DNA from: Vannielia litorea | Lineage (GTDB): Bacteria > Pseudomonadota > Alphaproteobacteria > Rhodobacterales > Rhodobacteraceae | NCBI RefSeq assembly: GCF_019801175.1 | Contig: NZ_JAHVJR010000001.1 | Span: 1,426,001 to 1,490,000, forward strand | Direction: 5' to 3' | DNA length: 64,000 nucleotides | Shown here: positions 32,965 through 42,067 of the stretch, piece by piece | How positions within the stretch are numbered: position 1 is the first letter of the stretch | Layout of the letters: every line of letters begins with the position of its first letter | Notes under the pieces: generated by a model | Told to the model about the DNA's origin: nothing | The model's input: the letters and a program-made list of their open reading frames with translations, nothing else | The model's database searches: none | Translations under genes and position numbers: made by a program

Positions 32965-33840
32965 ATGGCACAGCGCAGGCTTTACCTTGGGCCGCTGACA
33001 GACAACCGGCGGTGGGAACGAGTGGCGATCCGGCCCGATGACGTGATCGTCGTCACCCCGCCGAAATGCGGCACGACATGGATGCAGACCATCGTGGCGC
33101 TGCTGCTCTCGGGCGACCCGGGAGTGGAGACCGAACTTTCGATCCGGATGCCGTGGGTCGATATCCGGCTGCGTGACATCGACGAGGTGGCCGCGCGGCT
33201 GGAAGCGATGGCGGAGCGGCGGAGCATGAAGAGCCACACGCCGATGGATGGCGTACCGCTGGACGGGGCGGCGCAGTACCTCTGCGTGTTCCGGCACCCG
33301 CTCGATGCGCATTTTTCGTTCCGCAACCATGTGCGCAATACGCCGCTGCGGTGGTTCGATCACTGGTATCCCGAGGAGGACCCGGGCGGCATTGCCTTCA
33401 AGCGTTTTATCGATGGCGGGCCGGAGGGGTTTGACACCGATGCGATGCCGCTGGCGCATATCTTGCGGCACTACGAGGCCGCGCGGGCGGTGGCGGAGCG
33501 GGACAACGTGCACCTGTTCCATTTTGCCGACATGCGCCGCGATCTGGCGGGGGCGTTCGCGCGAGTGGCGGAGATCTTGGGCGTGACCCACCCGCCGGAG
33601 CTGATGGCCCGGCTGGTGGAGGCGGCGACCTTCGACAACATGAAGGCCGATGCCGCGCGGTTCTGCCCTTCGGGTGGCAAGGGGTTTTTCCGCTCCGATG
33701 CCGGGTTCTTTGCCAGCGGGGCGAATGGCCAGTGGGAGGGCAAGCTGAGTGCGGCGGAACTGGAGGCCTATGACGCGGCGATGCAGGCGGAGCTCGATCC
33801 GGAGGCCCGGCGCTGGCTGGAGTTTGGGGCGGAAGCCTGA
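32965..33840 (+). CDS. Sulfotransferase domain protein (family 1 type)
   Basis: Transfers sulfate from PAPS to an unknown acceptor. 291 aa. The 5'-phosphosulfate-binding loop is TPPKCGTTWMQ (residues 31-41), where the usual P-K-S/C-G-T-T-W is complete. The 3'-phosphate region is FRHPLDAHFSF (~109-119), and the GKGFFRSD-G-x-W motif is near 234. Cytoplasmic, no signal peptide. No sulfur-assimilation genes are nearby; the acceptor (lipid, polyol or small metabolite) cannot be predicted. Confidence 0.9.
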   Translation: MAQRRLYLGPLTDNRRWERVAIRPDDVIVVTPPKCGTTWMQTIVALLLSGDPGVETELSIRMPWVDIRLRDIDEVAARLEAMAERRSMKSHTPMDGVPLDGAAQYLCVFRHPLDAHFSFRNHVRNTPLRWFDHWYPEEDPGGIAFKRFIDGGPEGFDTDAMPLAHILRHYEAARAVAERDNVHLFHFADMRRDLAGAFARVAEILGVTHPPELMARLVEAATFDNMKADAARFCPSGGKGFFRSDAGFFASGANGQWEGKLSAAELEAYDAAMQAELDPEARRWLEFGAEA

Positions 33841-33877
33841 GGCGGATGATGGAAGCATGGCACGCGTCGGCGGTTCG

Positions 33878-33945
33878 CCGCGGCCCTGCGCTGCCTGCAA
33901 AACAGGCAGGGCGGCTCCCCTGCCCTGCACAGCGGCGACCGCGCG
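33878..33945 (+). other. Hairpin cluster between sulfotransferase and PotD-like gene
   Basis: CTGCCTG, CAAAA loop, CAGGCAG (7-bp stem, near 33892-33910), then GC-rich complementary words and a GCGCGTTTTTAT run at about 33943-33952. It could be the terminator of the sulfotransferase gene. The longest stem is short and not directly followed by the T-run. Confidence 0.4.
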
Positions 33946-34026
33946 TTTTTATCCTTGTGAGGCAGGCCGGGCGCGTCTAGCGTTCTGAACCGTGATCACA
34001 CCCGCCAACCGGAGGACCCACCACAA

Positions 34027-35073
34027 ATGGCGCGACACTTTTCTGCTGCTGCGGCGCTTCTTCTCTCCACCACGCTCACCGCAAGCGCGGCCGACTCCGA
34101 GCTCCTGATCTTCGACTGGTCGGGCTTCGAGGACCCGGGCTTCTTTGGCGAGTACATCGAGAAATACGGCGACAACCCGACCTTCACCTTCTTCGGCGAA
34201 GAAGAGGAAGCCTTCCAGAAGCTGCGCTCGGGCTTCAAGGCCGACATTGCCCACCCCTGCTCTCAGTCGGTGGACAAATGGCGGCAGGCCGGGCTGATCG
34301 AGCCGTGGGACATTTCGAAGATCCCGCGCTACGCGACCGTGGCCGAGAGCTACAAGGCCGACCCGATCTTTACCGATGGCGATCAGGTCTATTTCATCCC
34401 GGCGGACAACGGCTCGACGGCCATTGCCTTCAACGCCGACGAGATGACCGCCGATGATCTGACCACGCTTCAGGTGTTCAAGGACCCGCAATATGCGGGC
34501 CGCATCTCGCTGCCCGACAACGTGGATGACATCTACGCGCTGGCCTATCTGGCGACCGGCGTGAGCGACTGGACGCAGGCAACTCAGGAAGATTTCGAGG
34601 CGGCCAGCGCATGGCTGCGCGAGGTGCACCCGAACGTGCGCGCCTATTGGGCCGATGGCGCCGAGCTGGCGCAGCTGATGGCGACGGGCGAAGTGCTGTT
34701 CTCCTGGGCTTGGAGCGAGACGCCTGCCTCGATGCGCGGCGATGGCTACAACATCGGCTTTCAGCGCGAGGCGGAAGAAGGCTCCTCGGTCTGGTTCTGC
34801 GGCTACGTGAACCTCGTCGATGGCCCCGGCTCGGAAGACAAGGCGCATGACTTCATCAACTCGTGGCTCTCGCCCTCCTCGGTCGAGTACATCGTGAGCG
34901 AATGGGGCTACGGCAACTCCAACACCGAGGAAATGGCCAAGATCGACAGCGGCACTCTCGACGAGGTGGGCCTTGGCGAGGTGAGCGCCCCGGTGCTGGC
35001 CCAGCTGCCGATGGACAACGCGCTGCGCGAGCAGATGATCGCCGAGTTCGAGAAGATCAAGGCCGGGTTCTGA
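34027..35073 (+). CDS. Extracellular solute-binding protein, PotD-like (orphan)
   Basis: Periplasmic binding protein of the spermidine/putrescine class, 348 aa. Signal peptide ~1-20 (ends SASAADSE), then LLIFDWSGFEDPGFFGEYIEKY and the polyamine-type core with YFIPADNGSTAIAFNADEM (~119) and WAWSETPASMRGDG (~225). No permease or ATPase gene adjoins it, while a PotABC-like set without a binding protein lies at 14-17 kb; they may work together. A terminator follows at 35098-35125. Confidence 0.88.
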   Translation: MARHFSAAAALLLSTTLTASAADSELLIFDWSGFEDPGFFGEYIEKYGDNPTFTFFGEEEEAFQKLRSGFKADIAHPCSQSVDKWRQAGLIEPWDISKIPRYATVAESYKADPIFTDGDQVYFIPADNGSTAIAFNADEMTADDLTTLQVFKDPQYAGRISLPDNVDDIYALAYLATGVSDWTQATQEDFEAASAWLREVHPNVRAYWADGAELAQLMATGEVLFSWAWSETPASMRGDGYNIGFQREAEEGSSVWFCGYVNLVDGPGSEDKAHDFINSWLSPSSVEYIVSEWGYGNSNTEEMAKIDSGTLDEVGLGEVSAPVLAQLPMDNALREQMIAEFEKIKAGF

Positions 35074-35097
35074 CCACGGTCATATCCGGATGCGAGC

Positions 35098-35125
35098 GGC
35101 GGCCTTCGGGTCGCCGTTTTCGTTT
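35098..35125 (+). terminator. Rho-independent terminator of the PotD-like gene
   Basis: GGCGGCC, TTCG loop, GGTCGCC (7 bp with one G-T pair), followed by GTTTTCGTTT, 25 bases after the stop codon. Confidence 0.75.
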
Positions 35126-35131
35126 GGTGGG

Positions 35132-35162
35132 GCGGCGGTGCGCCATGAATGCGCACCCTACG
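35132..35162 (-). repeat. Short palindromic repeat (GGTGCGC...GCGCACC), copy 2
   Basis: On the minus strand, CGTAGGGTGCGC, ATTCATG-type loop, GCGCACCGCCGC. It matches the copy at 21139-21166. It overlaps the stop codon of the acetyltransferase gene, as if the repeat supplied the gene's end. Confidence 0.7.
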
Positions 35163-35640
35163 CAGGCGCTTCCATCGGCAGGATGCGGCCCCATTGCGTG
35201 TCGCGCGGGGGGCCGGAGATGGTGAAGCCGCATTTGGTATAGGCGCTGATGGCGCGGGTATTGTCGGGGTGCGGATCGGTGCAGATCACCGGCGCACCGG
35301 CGGCGTAGAGGCTGGCCATACGGGCGCGGATGAAGGCCGGGCCATGCCCCTGCCCCAGCAGCTCTGGCAGGCCGATGAACTGGTCGATCCCGCGCGATCC
35401 CGGCGGCAGGTGGGCAAAGGGGTGATCGGGCCAGCCGTGGGGGTCGTAATCTTGGATATAGGCGAAGGGCTGGCCCTCTAGCGAGACGATGTGCGGCACG
35501 TGGCGGGTGCCCTCCAGCGCCTCGGCATCGAAAGGGTCGTCCTGCCCCCACCAGCGGGCCACCTCGGCCACGGCCAGCCAGCGCCGGAGCATCGGCAAAT
35601 CGGCCAGTGTGGCGGGGCGGAAGGTGATGCGGGCGGGCAT
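35158..35640 (-). CDS. GNAT acetyltransferase, AAC(6')-like
   Basis: 160-aa acetyltransferase of the Acetyltransf_8 type (aminoglycoside 6'-N-acetyltransferase/IucB-like fold). It shows ITFRPATLADLPMLRRWL, YIQDYDPHGW, GIDQFIG, the acetyl-CoA loop LLGQGHGPAFIRA (~94-106) and ICTDPHPDNTRAISAYTKCGF (~118-138). Such genes in environmental bacteria often acetylate unknown substrates, so resistance should not be assumed. Its 3' end coincides with a palindromic repeat. Confidence 0.87.
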   Translation of the reverse strand: MPARITFRPATLADLPMLRRWLAVAEVARWWGQDDPFDAEALEGTRHVPHIVSLEGQPFAYIQDYDPHGWPDHPFAHLPPGSRGIDQFIGLPELLGQGHGPAFIRARMASLYAAGAPVICTDPHPDNTRAISAYTKCGFTISGPPRDTQWGRILPMEAPA

Positions 35641-35749
35641 GGCGCGAGTTTAGGCGGCGGAGGGACGTGCGGGAAGTGTCGCGCCATCTTGAACCTGCTG
35701 CCCCCGCACCCCATAACTGTGCCACCATGAGGCAACCCGGCCCCCTTTC

Positions 35750-37054
35750 GTGATCGACACCGCATTCTGGCTGACCGCCGGCAGCATATTGTTGCTGCTC
35801 ATCTGTTCCGCATTCTTCTCTGGCTCCGAGACCGCGCTCACCGCGGCCTCACGTGGCAAGCTGCGCTCGAAGGCCGACAAAGGCGAGCGCGGCGCCGAGG
35901 TGGCGCTGGAGGTGACCGAAGACAGCGAGCGGCTGATTGGCGCCGTGCTGCTGGGCAACAACGTGGTGAACATTCTCGCGGCCTCGCTCGCGACCGCGCT
36001 GTTCACCCGGATTTTCGGCGAGGGCGGCGTGGCGCTGGCGACGCTGGTGATGACCCTGCTGGTGCTGGTCTTTGCCGAGGTGCTGCCGAAGACTTATGCG
36101 ATCTCCAACGCCGAGAGCGCGGCCAGCCGGGTGGCGCGGCCGATCAGCCTGCTGGTTACCATCCTGTCGCCGGTCGTACGCACCATTCAGGCGCTGGTGC
36201 GGGCGATCCTGCGGCTCTTCGGGGTGCAGACCGACCCGGACGGCCAGCTCTTCAGCGTGCATGAAGAGATCGCCGGGGCGCTGGCGCTGGGCCATTCCGA
36301 GGGTGTGGTGCAGAAGGAAGACCGCGACCGGCTGCTGGGCGCGCTGGACCTTGGCGACCGGACGGTGGAGGAGATCATGCTCCACCGCTCGCAGATCGAG
36401 ATGATCGACGTGGATGCCACGCCCGACGAGGTGCTCGCGCAGGCGCTGGAAAGCCGCCACACCCGGTTGCCGCTCTACAAGGACGACAAGGAAAACATCG
36501 TTGGTGTGATCCACGCGAAGGATCTGCTGCGGGCGATCCACCGGGCCGCGCTGGCCTCTGGCGGGGCGCCCGAGGCGCTGAGCACGCTGGACGTGATGGA
36601 TGTGGCGATGGAGCCCTATTTCGTGCCCGAGACCACCACGCTGGACGACCAGATGCGCCAGTTCCTGCGGCGGAACACGCATTTTGCGCTGGTGGTGGAC
36701 GAATACGGCACCCTGCAGGGTTTGATCACGCTAGAGGACATTCTCGAGGAGATCGTGGGCGAGATCACCGACGAGTTCGACCTCGACGAGGATCACCCGC
36801 TGCGCCGCACCGATGCGGGTGACTGGATCGTGGATGGCGCCATGACCATCCGTGACCTGAACCGCGCCACCGATTGGAACCTGCCGGACGAGGAGGCCAA
36901 CACCGTCGCGGGCCTCGTGATTCACGAGGCGCAGGCGATCCCGACCGTTGGGCAGGTGTTTTCGTTCCACGGCTTCCGGTTCGAGGTGGTGGCGCGGAAG
37001 GATAACCGGCTGACACGGTTGAAGCTGCGGCCTTTGGCGACGCTGGCCGAGTAG
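35750..37054 (+). CDS. HlyC/CorC family transporter (CNNM-type, DUF21-CBS-CorC)
   Basis: 434-aa membrane protein linked to Mg2+/Co2+ transport. The DUF21 domain with three to four spans (~1-165) carries FFSGSETALTAASR near 22. A CBS pair (~205-330) and the C-terminal CorC_HlyC domain (~345-430, GDWIVDGAMTIRDLN) follow. It starts with GTG at 35750; the upstream ATG at 35727 is out of frame. 'Hemolysin' labels on this family are historical. Confidence 0.9.
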   Translation: MIDTAFWLTAGSILLLLICSAFFSGSETALTAASRGKLRSKADKGERGAEVALEVTEDSERLIGAVLLGNNVVNILAASLATALFTRIFGEGGVALATLVMTLLVLVFAEVLPKTYAISNAESAASRVARPISLLVTILSPVVRTIQALVRAILRLFGVQTDPDGQLFSVHEEIAGALALGHSEGVVQKEDRDRLLGALDLGDRTVEEIMLHRSQIEMIDVDATPDEVLAQALESRHTRLPLYKDDKENIVGVIHAKDLLRAIHRAALASGGAPEALSTLDVMDVAMEPYFVPETTTLDDQMRQFLRRNTHFALVVDEYGTLQGLITLEDILEEIVGEITDEFDLDEDHPLRRTDAGDWIVDGAMTIRDLNRATDWNLPDEEANTVAGLVIHEAQAIPTVGQVFSFHGFRFEVVARKDNRLTRLKLRPLATLAE

Positions 37055-37118
37055 GCTGGTTGTGGGGCTGCACCCGCCCTACTGAAAGCAGGTCGGTTCG
37101 GTGGGCAGATTGCCCAGC

Positions 37119-37478
37119 CTACGCGCCGGCGTCGGCCACGGCGGCGGGGGTTTGCTGGTGGCTCATCATCCGCCAGCCGTCGCCATCATCCACATATGTC
37201 GAGGCGCAGAGCGCGGTGTAGTCTTCACCATCGCGCTCTGCCTGCGCCTTGTAGGCCAGCACCGCCACCGGCCCCTGCCGGGTGAAGCTGTGGTCGTGGA
37301 AGGTGACGGAGCGCCAAGGCGCGGCGCCCTCCAGCCCCTTCATCGAGGCCTCGGCGCCAAGGATGCCCGCCGGATAGGGAAAGACGAATACCGCATCGTC
37401 ACGGGTGACCGAGCGGGCATAGTCGGCCCCGCCGGTCCAGTATTTCTCTTCCATCTTCCAGAAGTCTGCCTCGGTCAT
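37119..37478 (-). CDS. SnoaL/DUF4440-like NTF2-fold protein
   Basis: 119 aa. The NTF2-like pattern is an N-terminal helix (ADFWKMEEKYWTGG), then strands with DDAVFVFPYPAGIL, WRSVTFHDHSF and DGWRMMSHQQT. These proteins are small cone-shaped hydrolase- or binding-type proteins. No catalytic assignment is possible. It is divergent from the exported dienelactone hydrolase-like gene. Confidence 0.8.
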   Translation of the reverse strand: MTEADFWKMEEKYWTGGADYARSVTRDDAVFVFPYPAGILGAEASMKGLEGAAPWRSVTFHDHSFTRQGPVAVLAYKAQAERDGEDYTALCASTYVDDGDGWRMMSHQQTPAAVADAGA

Positions 37479-37617
37479 GTCGGGCCTCCTTTCACCCGCT
37501 CAACGGGCGGTGGGCGGCGCGGGTTCCGGATGACGGGAACGTGAGGCGGCGGCTTGCCTGCGGGGTGCTAGCCTCGCGCCGGGATGACGCGGAACCTCGG
37601 GAACAGGGAGACCTCCG

Positions 37618-38517
37618 ATGAACAAACCGACAGGCCGGATGACGGCAAGCGACTTTCACCCTAAGCTGCTCGAAATGTACGATGGCTACGTGCACGGCAA
37701 GATGAGCAAGCGCGACTTTCTGAAGGGCGCGGGCAAATACGTGGCGGCGGGCGTGACCGCGGCGGCGGTGCTGGAGAGCCTGCAGCCCAACTATGCGCTG
37801 GCCCAGCAGGTCGCCCCGGATGACCCCGATATCGAGACCGAGGTGGTGGAATACGACAGCCCCGAGGGGCATGGCACCATCAAGGCGTTGATGGCGCGGC
37901 CTGCGGGCGTGGAGGGCAAGCTGCCCGCCGTGCTGGTGATCCACGAGAACCGGGGGCTGAACCCCTATATCGAGGATGTGGTGCGCCGCGTGGCCAAGGC
38001 GGGCTTTCTGGCGCTGGGCCCCGACGGGCTGACCCCTGCGGGCGGCTATCCGGGCAATGACGACGAGGGGCGCGAGATGCAGCGCGAACTCGACGGCGCC
38101 AAGCTGATGAACGACTTCTTCGCCGGGTTCGAGCACCTGATGAACCACGAGGGCAGCACCGGCAAGGTGGGGGCCGTGGGCTTCTGCTATGGCGGCGGCG
38201 TGTGCAATGCGCTGGCGGTGGCCTACCCGGAGATGGGGGCGAGCGTGCCGTTCTATGGCCGCCAGGCCTCGGTCGAAGATGTGCCGAAGATCCAAGCGCC
38301 GCTGCTGCTGCATTACGGCGAGCTGGACGAGCGGATCAACGCGGGCTGGCCGGATTACGAGGCGGCGCTGAAGGAGCATGGCAAGGTCTATGAGGGGCAT
38401 ATCTACGCCGGGGCCAACCACGGGTTCCATAATGACACCACGCCCCGGTATGACGAGGACGCCGCGACGCTCGCTTGGGAGCGGACGGTGGAGTGGTTCA
38501 ACCGCTATCTGACGTAG
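37618..38517 (+). CDS. Exported dienelactone hydrolase family protein (YghX-like)
   Basis: Alpha/beta hydrolase, 299 aa, with an N-terminal export signal containing SKRDFLKGAG (residues ~30-39), a Tat-like box with Lys-Arg instead of Arg-Arg. Nucleophile Cys is in GFCYGGG (C190). The acid is probably in GELDERI (~240) and the His in ANHGFHND (~266). The dienelactone hydrolase set (Cys-Asp-His) is thus complete. The substrate is unknown. Confidence 0.88.
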   Translation: MNKPTGRMTASDFHPKLLEMYDGYVHGKMSKRDFLKGAGKYVAAGVTAAAVLESLQPNYALAQQVAPDDPDIETEVVEYDSPEGHGTIKALMARPAGVEGKLPAVLVIHENRGLNPYIEDVVRRVAKAGFLALGPDGLTPAGGYPGNDDEGREMQRELDGAKLMNDFFAGFEHLMNHEGSTGKVGAVGFCYGGGVCNALAVAYPEMGASVPFYGRQASVEDVPKIQAPLLLHYGELDERINAGWPDYEAALKEHGKVYEGHIYAGANHGFHNDTTPRYDEDAATLAWERTVEWFNRYLT

Positions 38518-38528
38518 AGCGCGGGGCG

Positions 38529-38716
38529 CGCCGGGCAGCGCCGAGCCGAGGGGTGGCGCTGCTGACGCTCGCTCATGGCACTTTATGGCGCAGCTCAGGC
38601 GCTCGCTGTATGCTCCGCACACCCCTCACCAAAGCGCCGCCCCGTCCCGCCAAAGGCGGGCCGACAAAAACTCGGCGCACCTCTGGTGCGACGGACGGGT
38701 CGGCGCTGCCCGGCGC
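38529..38716. repeat. Dispersed long-hairpin element, copy B
   Basis: Left arm 38529-38560 (CGCCGGGCAGCGCCGA...GGGGTGGCGCT) and right arm 38633-38714 are mutual inverted repeats. Inside the right half are two extra small hairpins: CCGCC-AAA-GGCGG, and CGCACC-TCT-GGTGCG at 38676-38690. It matches copy A (20965-21105) in arms and interior words but is ~45 bases longer because of these hairpins. It lies between convergent genes. Confidence 0.75.
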
Positions 38717-38784
38717 CTTACGGCGCGCATCGGGCGGGGCCACTCTGAAGCGGCGCGTCAGAGGCTTGGGGACACGTCCCGCAC

Positions 38785-40338
<1,554 letters not shown>

Positions 40339-40384
40339 ATGGCCCTCCAGTCCTGTTTCGGGCCCAACATAAAGTATTAACCTT

Positions 40385-40485
40385 TCTCTGCCAGTATCGA
40401 TCTTGTTCGGGCCTCCGTCCTCTTGGCCCGGATTGACTTCCTCCCTGTCAGACTGGCCGCGTCACACTCGTGACGCGGCTTTTTT
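40385..40485 (+). ncRNA. Small-RNA candidate with anti-Shine-Dalgarno hairpin loops (cuckoo/CcsR-like architecture)
   Basis: Three consecutive hairpins on the plus strand. Hairpin 1: CGGGCC/GGCCCG (40408-40413 and 40425-40430) with loop TCCGTCCTCTT. Hairpin 2: TGAC/GTCA (40434-40437 and 40447-40450) with loop TTCCTCCCT. Hairpin 3: a perfect 10-bp stem GCCGCGTCAC/GTGACGCGGC with loop ACTC, then six T. C-rich CUCC loops before a terminator are the hallmark of anti-SD small RNAs of alphaproteobacteria. The 5' end is estimated; no clear promoter is seen (a TATTAA lies at 40374-40379). Confidence 0.6.
40456..40485 (+). terminator. Strong Rho-independent terminator (10-bp stem)
   Basis: GCCGCGTCAC (40456-40465), ACTC loop, GTGACGCGGC (40470-40479), TTTTTT (40480-40485). 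Perfect stem and T-run. It ends a plus-strand transcript that cannot be a protein gene, because the HerA-like gene upstream runs the other way. Confidence 0.88.
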
Positions 40486-40525
40486 CTGAGCGTGTTCAAA
40501 TTCTTGGGGGGTGTTCTTTTAGCTG

Positions 40526-40554
40526 TTGACGGCTGCGGCAAGTTGCCATAGCGT
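40526..40554 (+). promoter_or_regulatory. Putative promoter of the second small RNA
   Basis: TTGACG (40526-40531), 17-base spacer, TAGCGT (40549-40554). Transcription would start near 40561 and end at the terminator at 40687. Confidence 0.5.
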
Positions 40555-40560
40555 CCGGGC

Positions 40561-40687
40561 ATCAAGTCGGCCAGTCCGGCAGGGAGAACCAAGAACAGGC
40601 AGCCCTCGTGGTTGCACATAGCGGCAAAAAACAGCCGTTCGGGCCGGTAAACGGACCCGCACAAAAGGGCCTCTCGGGGCCCTTTTT
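40561..40687 (+). ncRNA. Second small-RNA candidate, ~127 nt
   Basis: Bounded by a good promoter (40526-40554) and a terminator, GGGCC/GGCCC extended by A/T pairs (40663-40687) with a T-run. The interior is GC-rich with no start codon-ribosome site pair. I compared it with SRP RNA and 6S RNA and could not establish either: it lacks the GGAAGG-AGCAGCC core of SRP RNA. The family is unassigned. Confidence 0.45.
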
Positions 40688-40829
40688 CAGGTCTTGAGCC
40701 GCGCCGCGGAGCGCCGCCGATCTGCCCCCTCACGGTCCTGTCAGAGCGCCCGCATTTCTCCCTGACATCCCCTGCGCCCTGTGCTAGACGGCGGCACGAT
40801 TTCAAAACCCGAGAAGGTTGTTGAGGACT

Positions 40830-41528
40830 ATGCAGAATCTGACAAAAGCGAGTTTTCTGGCGCTGATGATCGCGGCCACGCCGCTCTGGGCACAGGACGC
40901 CACCACCACCGAGGAAGCCCCTGCCGAAGAGACCACCACCGAAGCGCCCGCCGAGGCTGCCGGTGAAGGCGCGGCGGATGCGGCGGCCGAAGAGGCCGCC
41001 ACCCCCTCCCCCGATGCCGGGCTGAACATGGGCACGCCGGAAGGCCAGGCCGCCGCCGGGACCGACCCCGCCGCGCCCTACACCAAGGAAACCCACGGCG
41101 ACTGGGAGCTGCGCTGCGCCAAGGTCGAGGGTGTTGAGGAAGAGCAATGCCAGCTCTACCAGCTGCTGAGCGATGAAGGCGGCAATGCAGTGGCCGAGAT
41201 CAATCTTTTCGCCCTGCCCGCCGGTGGCCAGGCCGTGGCCGGCGCCAATATCGTCACCCCGCTGGAGACCCTGCTGACCGAGCAGATCACGCTTTCGGTC
41301 GATGGCTCGCAGGGCAAGCGCTACCCCTACACCTTCTGCACCCGGATCGGCTGCATTTCGCGGATCGGGATGACCCAGGCCGATGTGAACGGCTTCAAGG
41401 CCGGCAGCGCCGCCACGCTTTCGCTGGTGCCCGCTGGCGCGCCCGATCAGCGCGTGCGTCTGAAGGTGTCGCTCACCGGCTTCACCGCCGGGTTCACCTC
41501 GCTGCAGGCGCAAGTGGCCGGCAACTGA
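40830..41528 (+). CDS. Invasion-associated locus B (IalB) family protein
   Basis: Exported protein of 232 aa. Signal peptide ~1-22 (ends PLWAQD), a low-complexity Ala/Glu/Thr/Pro segment (~23-72), then the IalB domain (~85-230) with HGDWELRCAKVEG and paired cysteines (EEEQCQLY, TFCTRIGCISR). IalB was named in Bartonella; in free-living alphaproteobacteria the family is common and its function is unclear. GAGG lies 6 bases before the ATG. A terminator follows. Confidence 0.87.
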   Translation: MQNLTKASFLALMIAATPLWAQDATTTEEAPAEETTTEAPAEAAGEGAADAAAEEAATPSPDAGLNMGTPEGQAAAGTDPAAPYTKETHGDWELRCAKVEGVEEEQCQLYQLLSDEGGNAVAEINLFALPAGGQAVAGANIVTPLETLLTEQITLSVDGSQGKRYPYTFCTRIGCISRIGMTQADVNGFKAGSAATLSLVPAGAPDQRVRLKVSLTGFTAGFTSLQAQVAGN

Positions 41529-41553
41529 GGTTAGCCAAAGATCGAGTTTGAAG

Positions 41554-41577
41554 CGCCGCCCTTCGGGGCGGCGTTTT
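41554..41577 (+). terminator. Rho-independent terminator of the IalB gene
   Basis: CGCCGCCC, TTCG loop, GGGCGGCG, TTTT: 8-bp perfect stem 25 bases after the stop codon. It is placed between convergent genes. Confidence 0.85.
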
Positions 41578-41581
41578 ACGT

Positions 41582-42025
41582 TTAGGCGGCAAGAATTCGG
41601 CTGACCACCGGTGAGAAGAGTGGGCGCATGGCCTGCGCGAGCCCCGGGGTGAGCGCGGCCCAGCGGTAGGCAAAGATCAGCCCTGCCTCGGCCGGGCTGC
41701 CCTCGGCCACGTGATCCCAGCACTCGGGCAGGCCTGCGGGCGCCTCGAAGGCGAAGAGGTGCCAGAGCTGGGGCGCGGAATAGCCTTCCTCCCACGGGCG
41801 GTGCCATGTGCCGATGCCGGTTGGGTTGGAGAGGATGAGGCCGGATTCTTCCTGCAGCTCGCGGATGGCCGCCTCGGCCGGGTCTTCCCCCGGCTCGATG
41901 GTGCCCTTGGGCAGCTGGTCACCGGTGAGCGGGTGGCGAAAGATCAGCAGCTCGCGGGCGGTGGCGGGGCCACGGAGGACGGCGGCGAGGGCTTTGGGCG
42001 TGGGTGGGTGTTGGGCAGGGTGCAT
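41582..42025 (-). CDS. Nudix hydrolase
   Basis: 147-aa pyrophosphohydrolase of nucleoside-diphosphate-linked compounds. The Nudix box GX5EX7REUXEEXGU is complete as G-TIEPG-E-DPAEAAI-RE-L-QEE-SG-L (residues ~40-62). N- and C-terminal strands fit the fold. The substrate is not predictable. The gene ends 4 bp after the IalB terminator, convergent. Confidence 0.92.
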   Translation of the reverse strand: MHPAQHPPTPKALAAVLRGPATARELLIFRHPLTGDQLPKGTIEPGEDPAEAAIRELQEESGLILSNPTGIGTWHRPWEEGYSAPQLWHLFAFEAPAGLPECWDHVAEGSPAEAGLIFAYRWAALTPGLAQAMRPLFSPVVSRILAA

Positions 42026-42067
42026 TGGGCGAGTTTGGCGGGCGTATCGCAGTTTGCAAGCGTCGGA

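Larger units (their letters stand above)
40339..40829. other. 491-bp intergenic region with two small-RNA candidates
   Basis: No ORF is supported. There are two plus-strand intrinsic terminators (40456-40485 and 40663-40687), although no plus-strand protein gene lies upstream of either. A sigma-70-like promoter sits between them (40526-40554). The simplest reading is two independent small RNAs transcribed towards the IalB gene. Confidence 0.6.

Noticed and set aside
40561..40687. Identification as SRP 4.5S RNA or 6S RNA
   Set aside because: The SRP core (GGAAGG...AGCAGCC) is missing, and no clear 6S closing stem with a central bubble can be drawn by eye.
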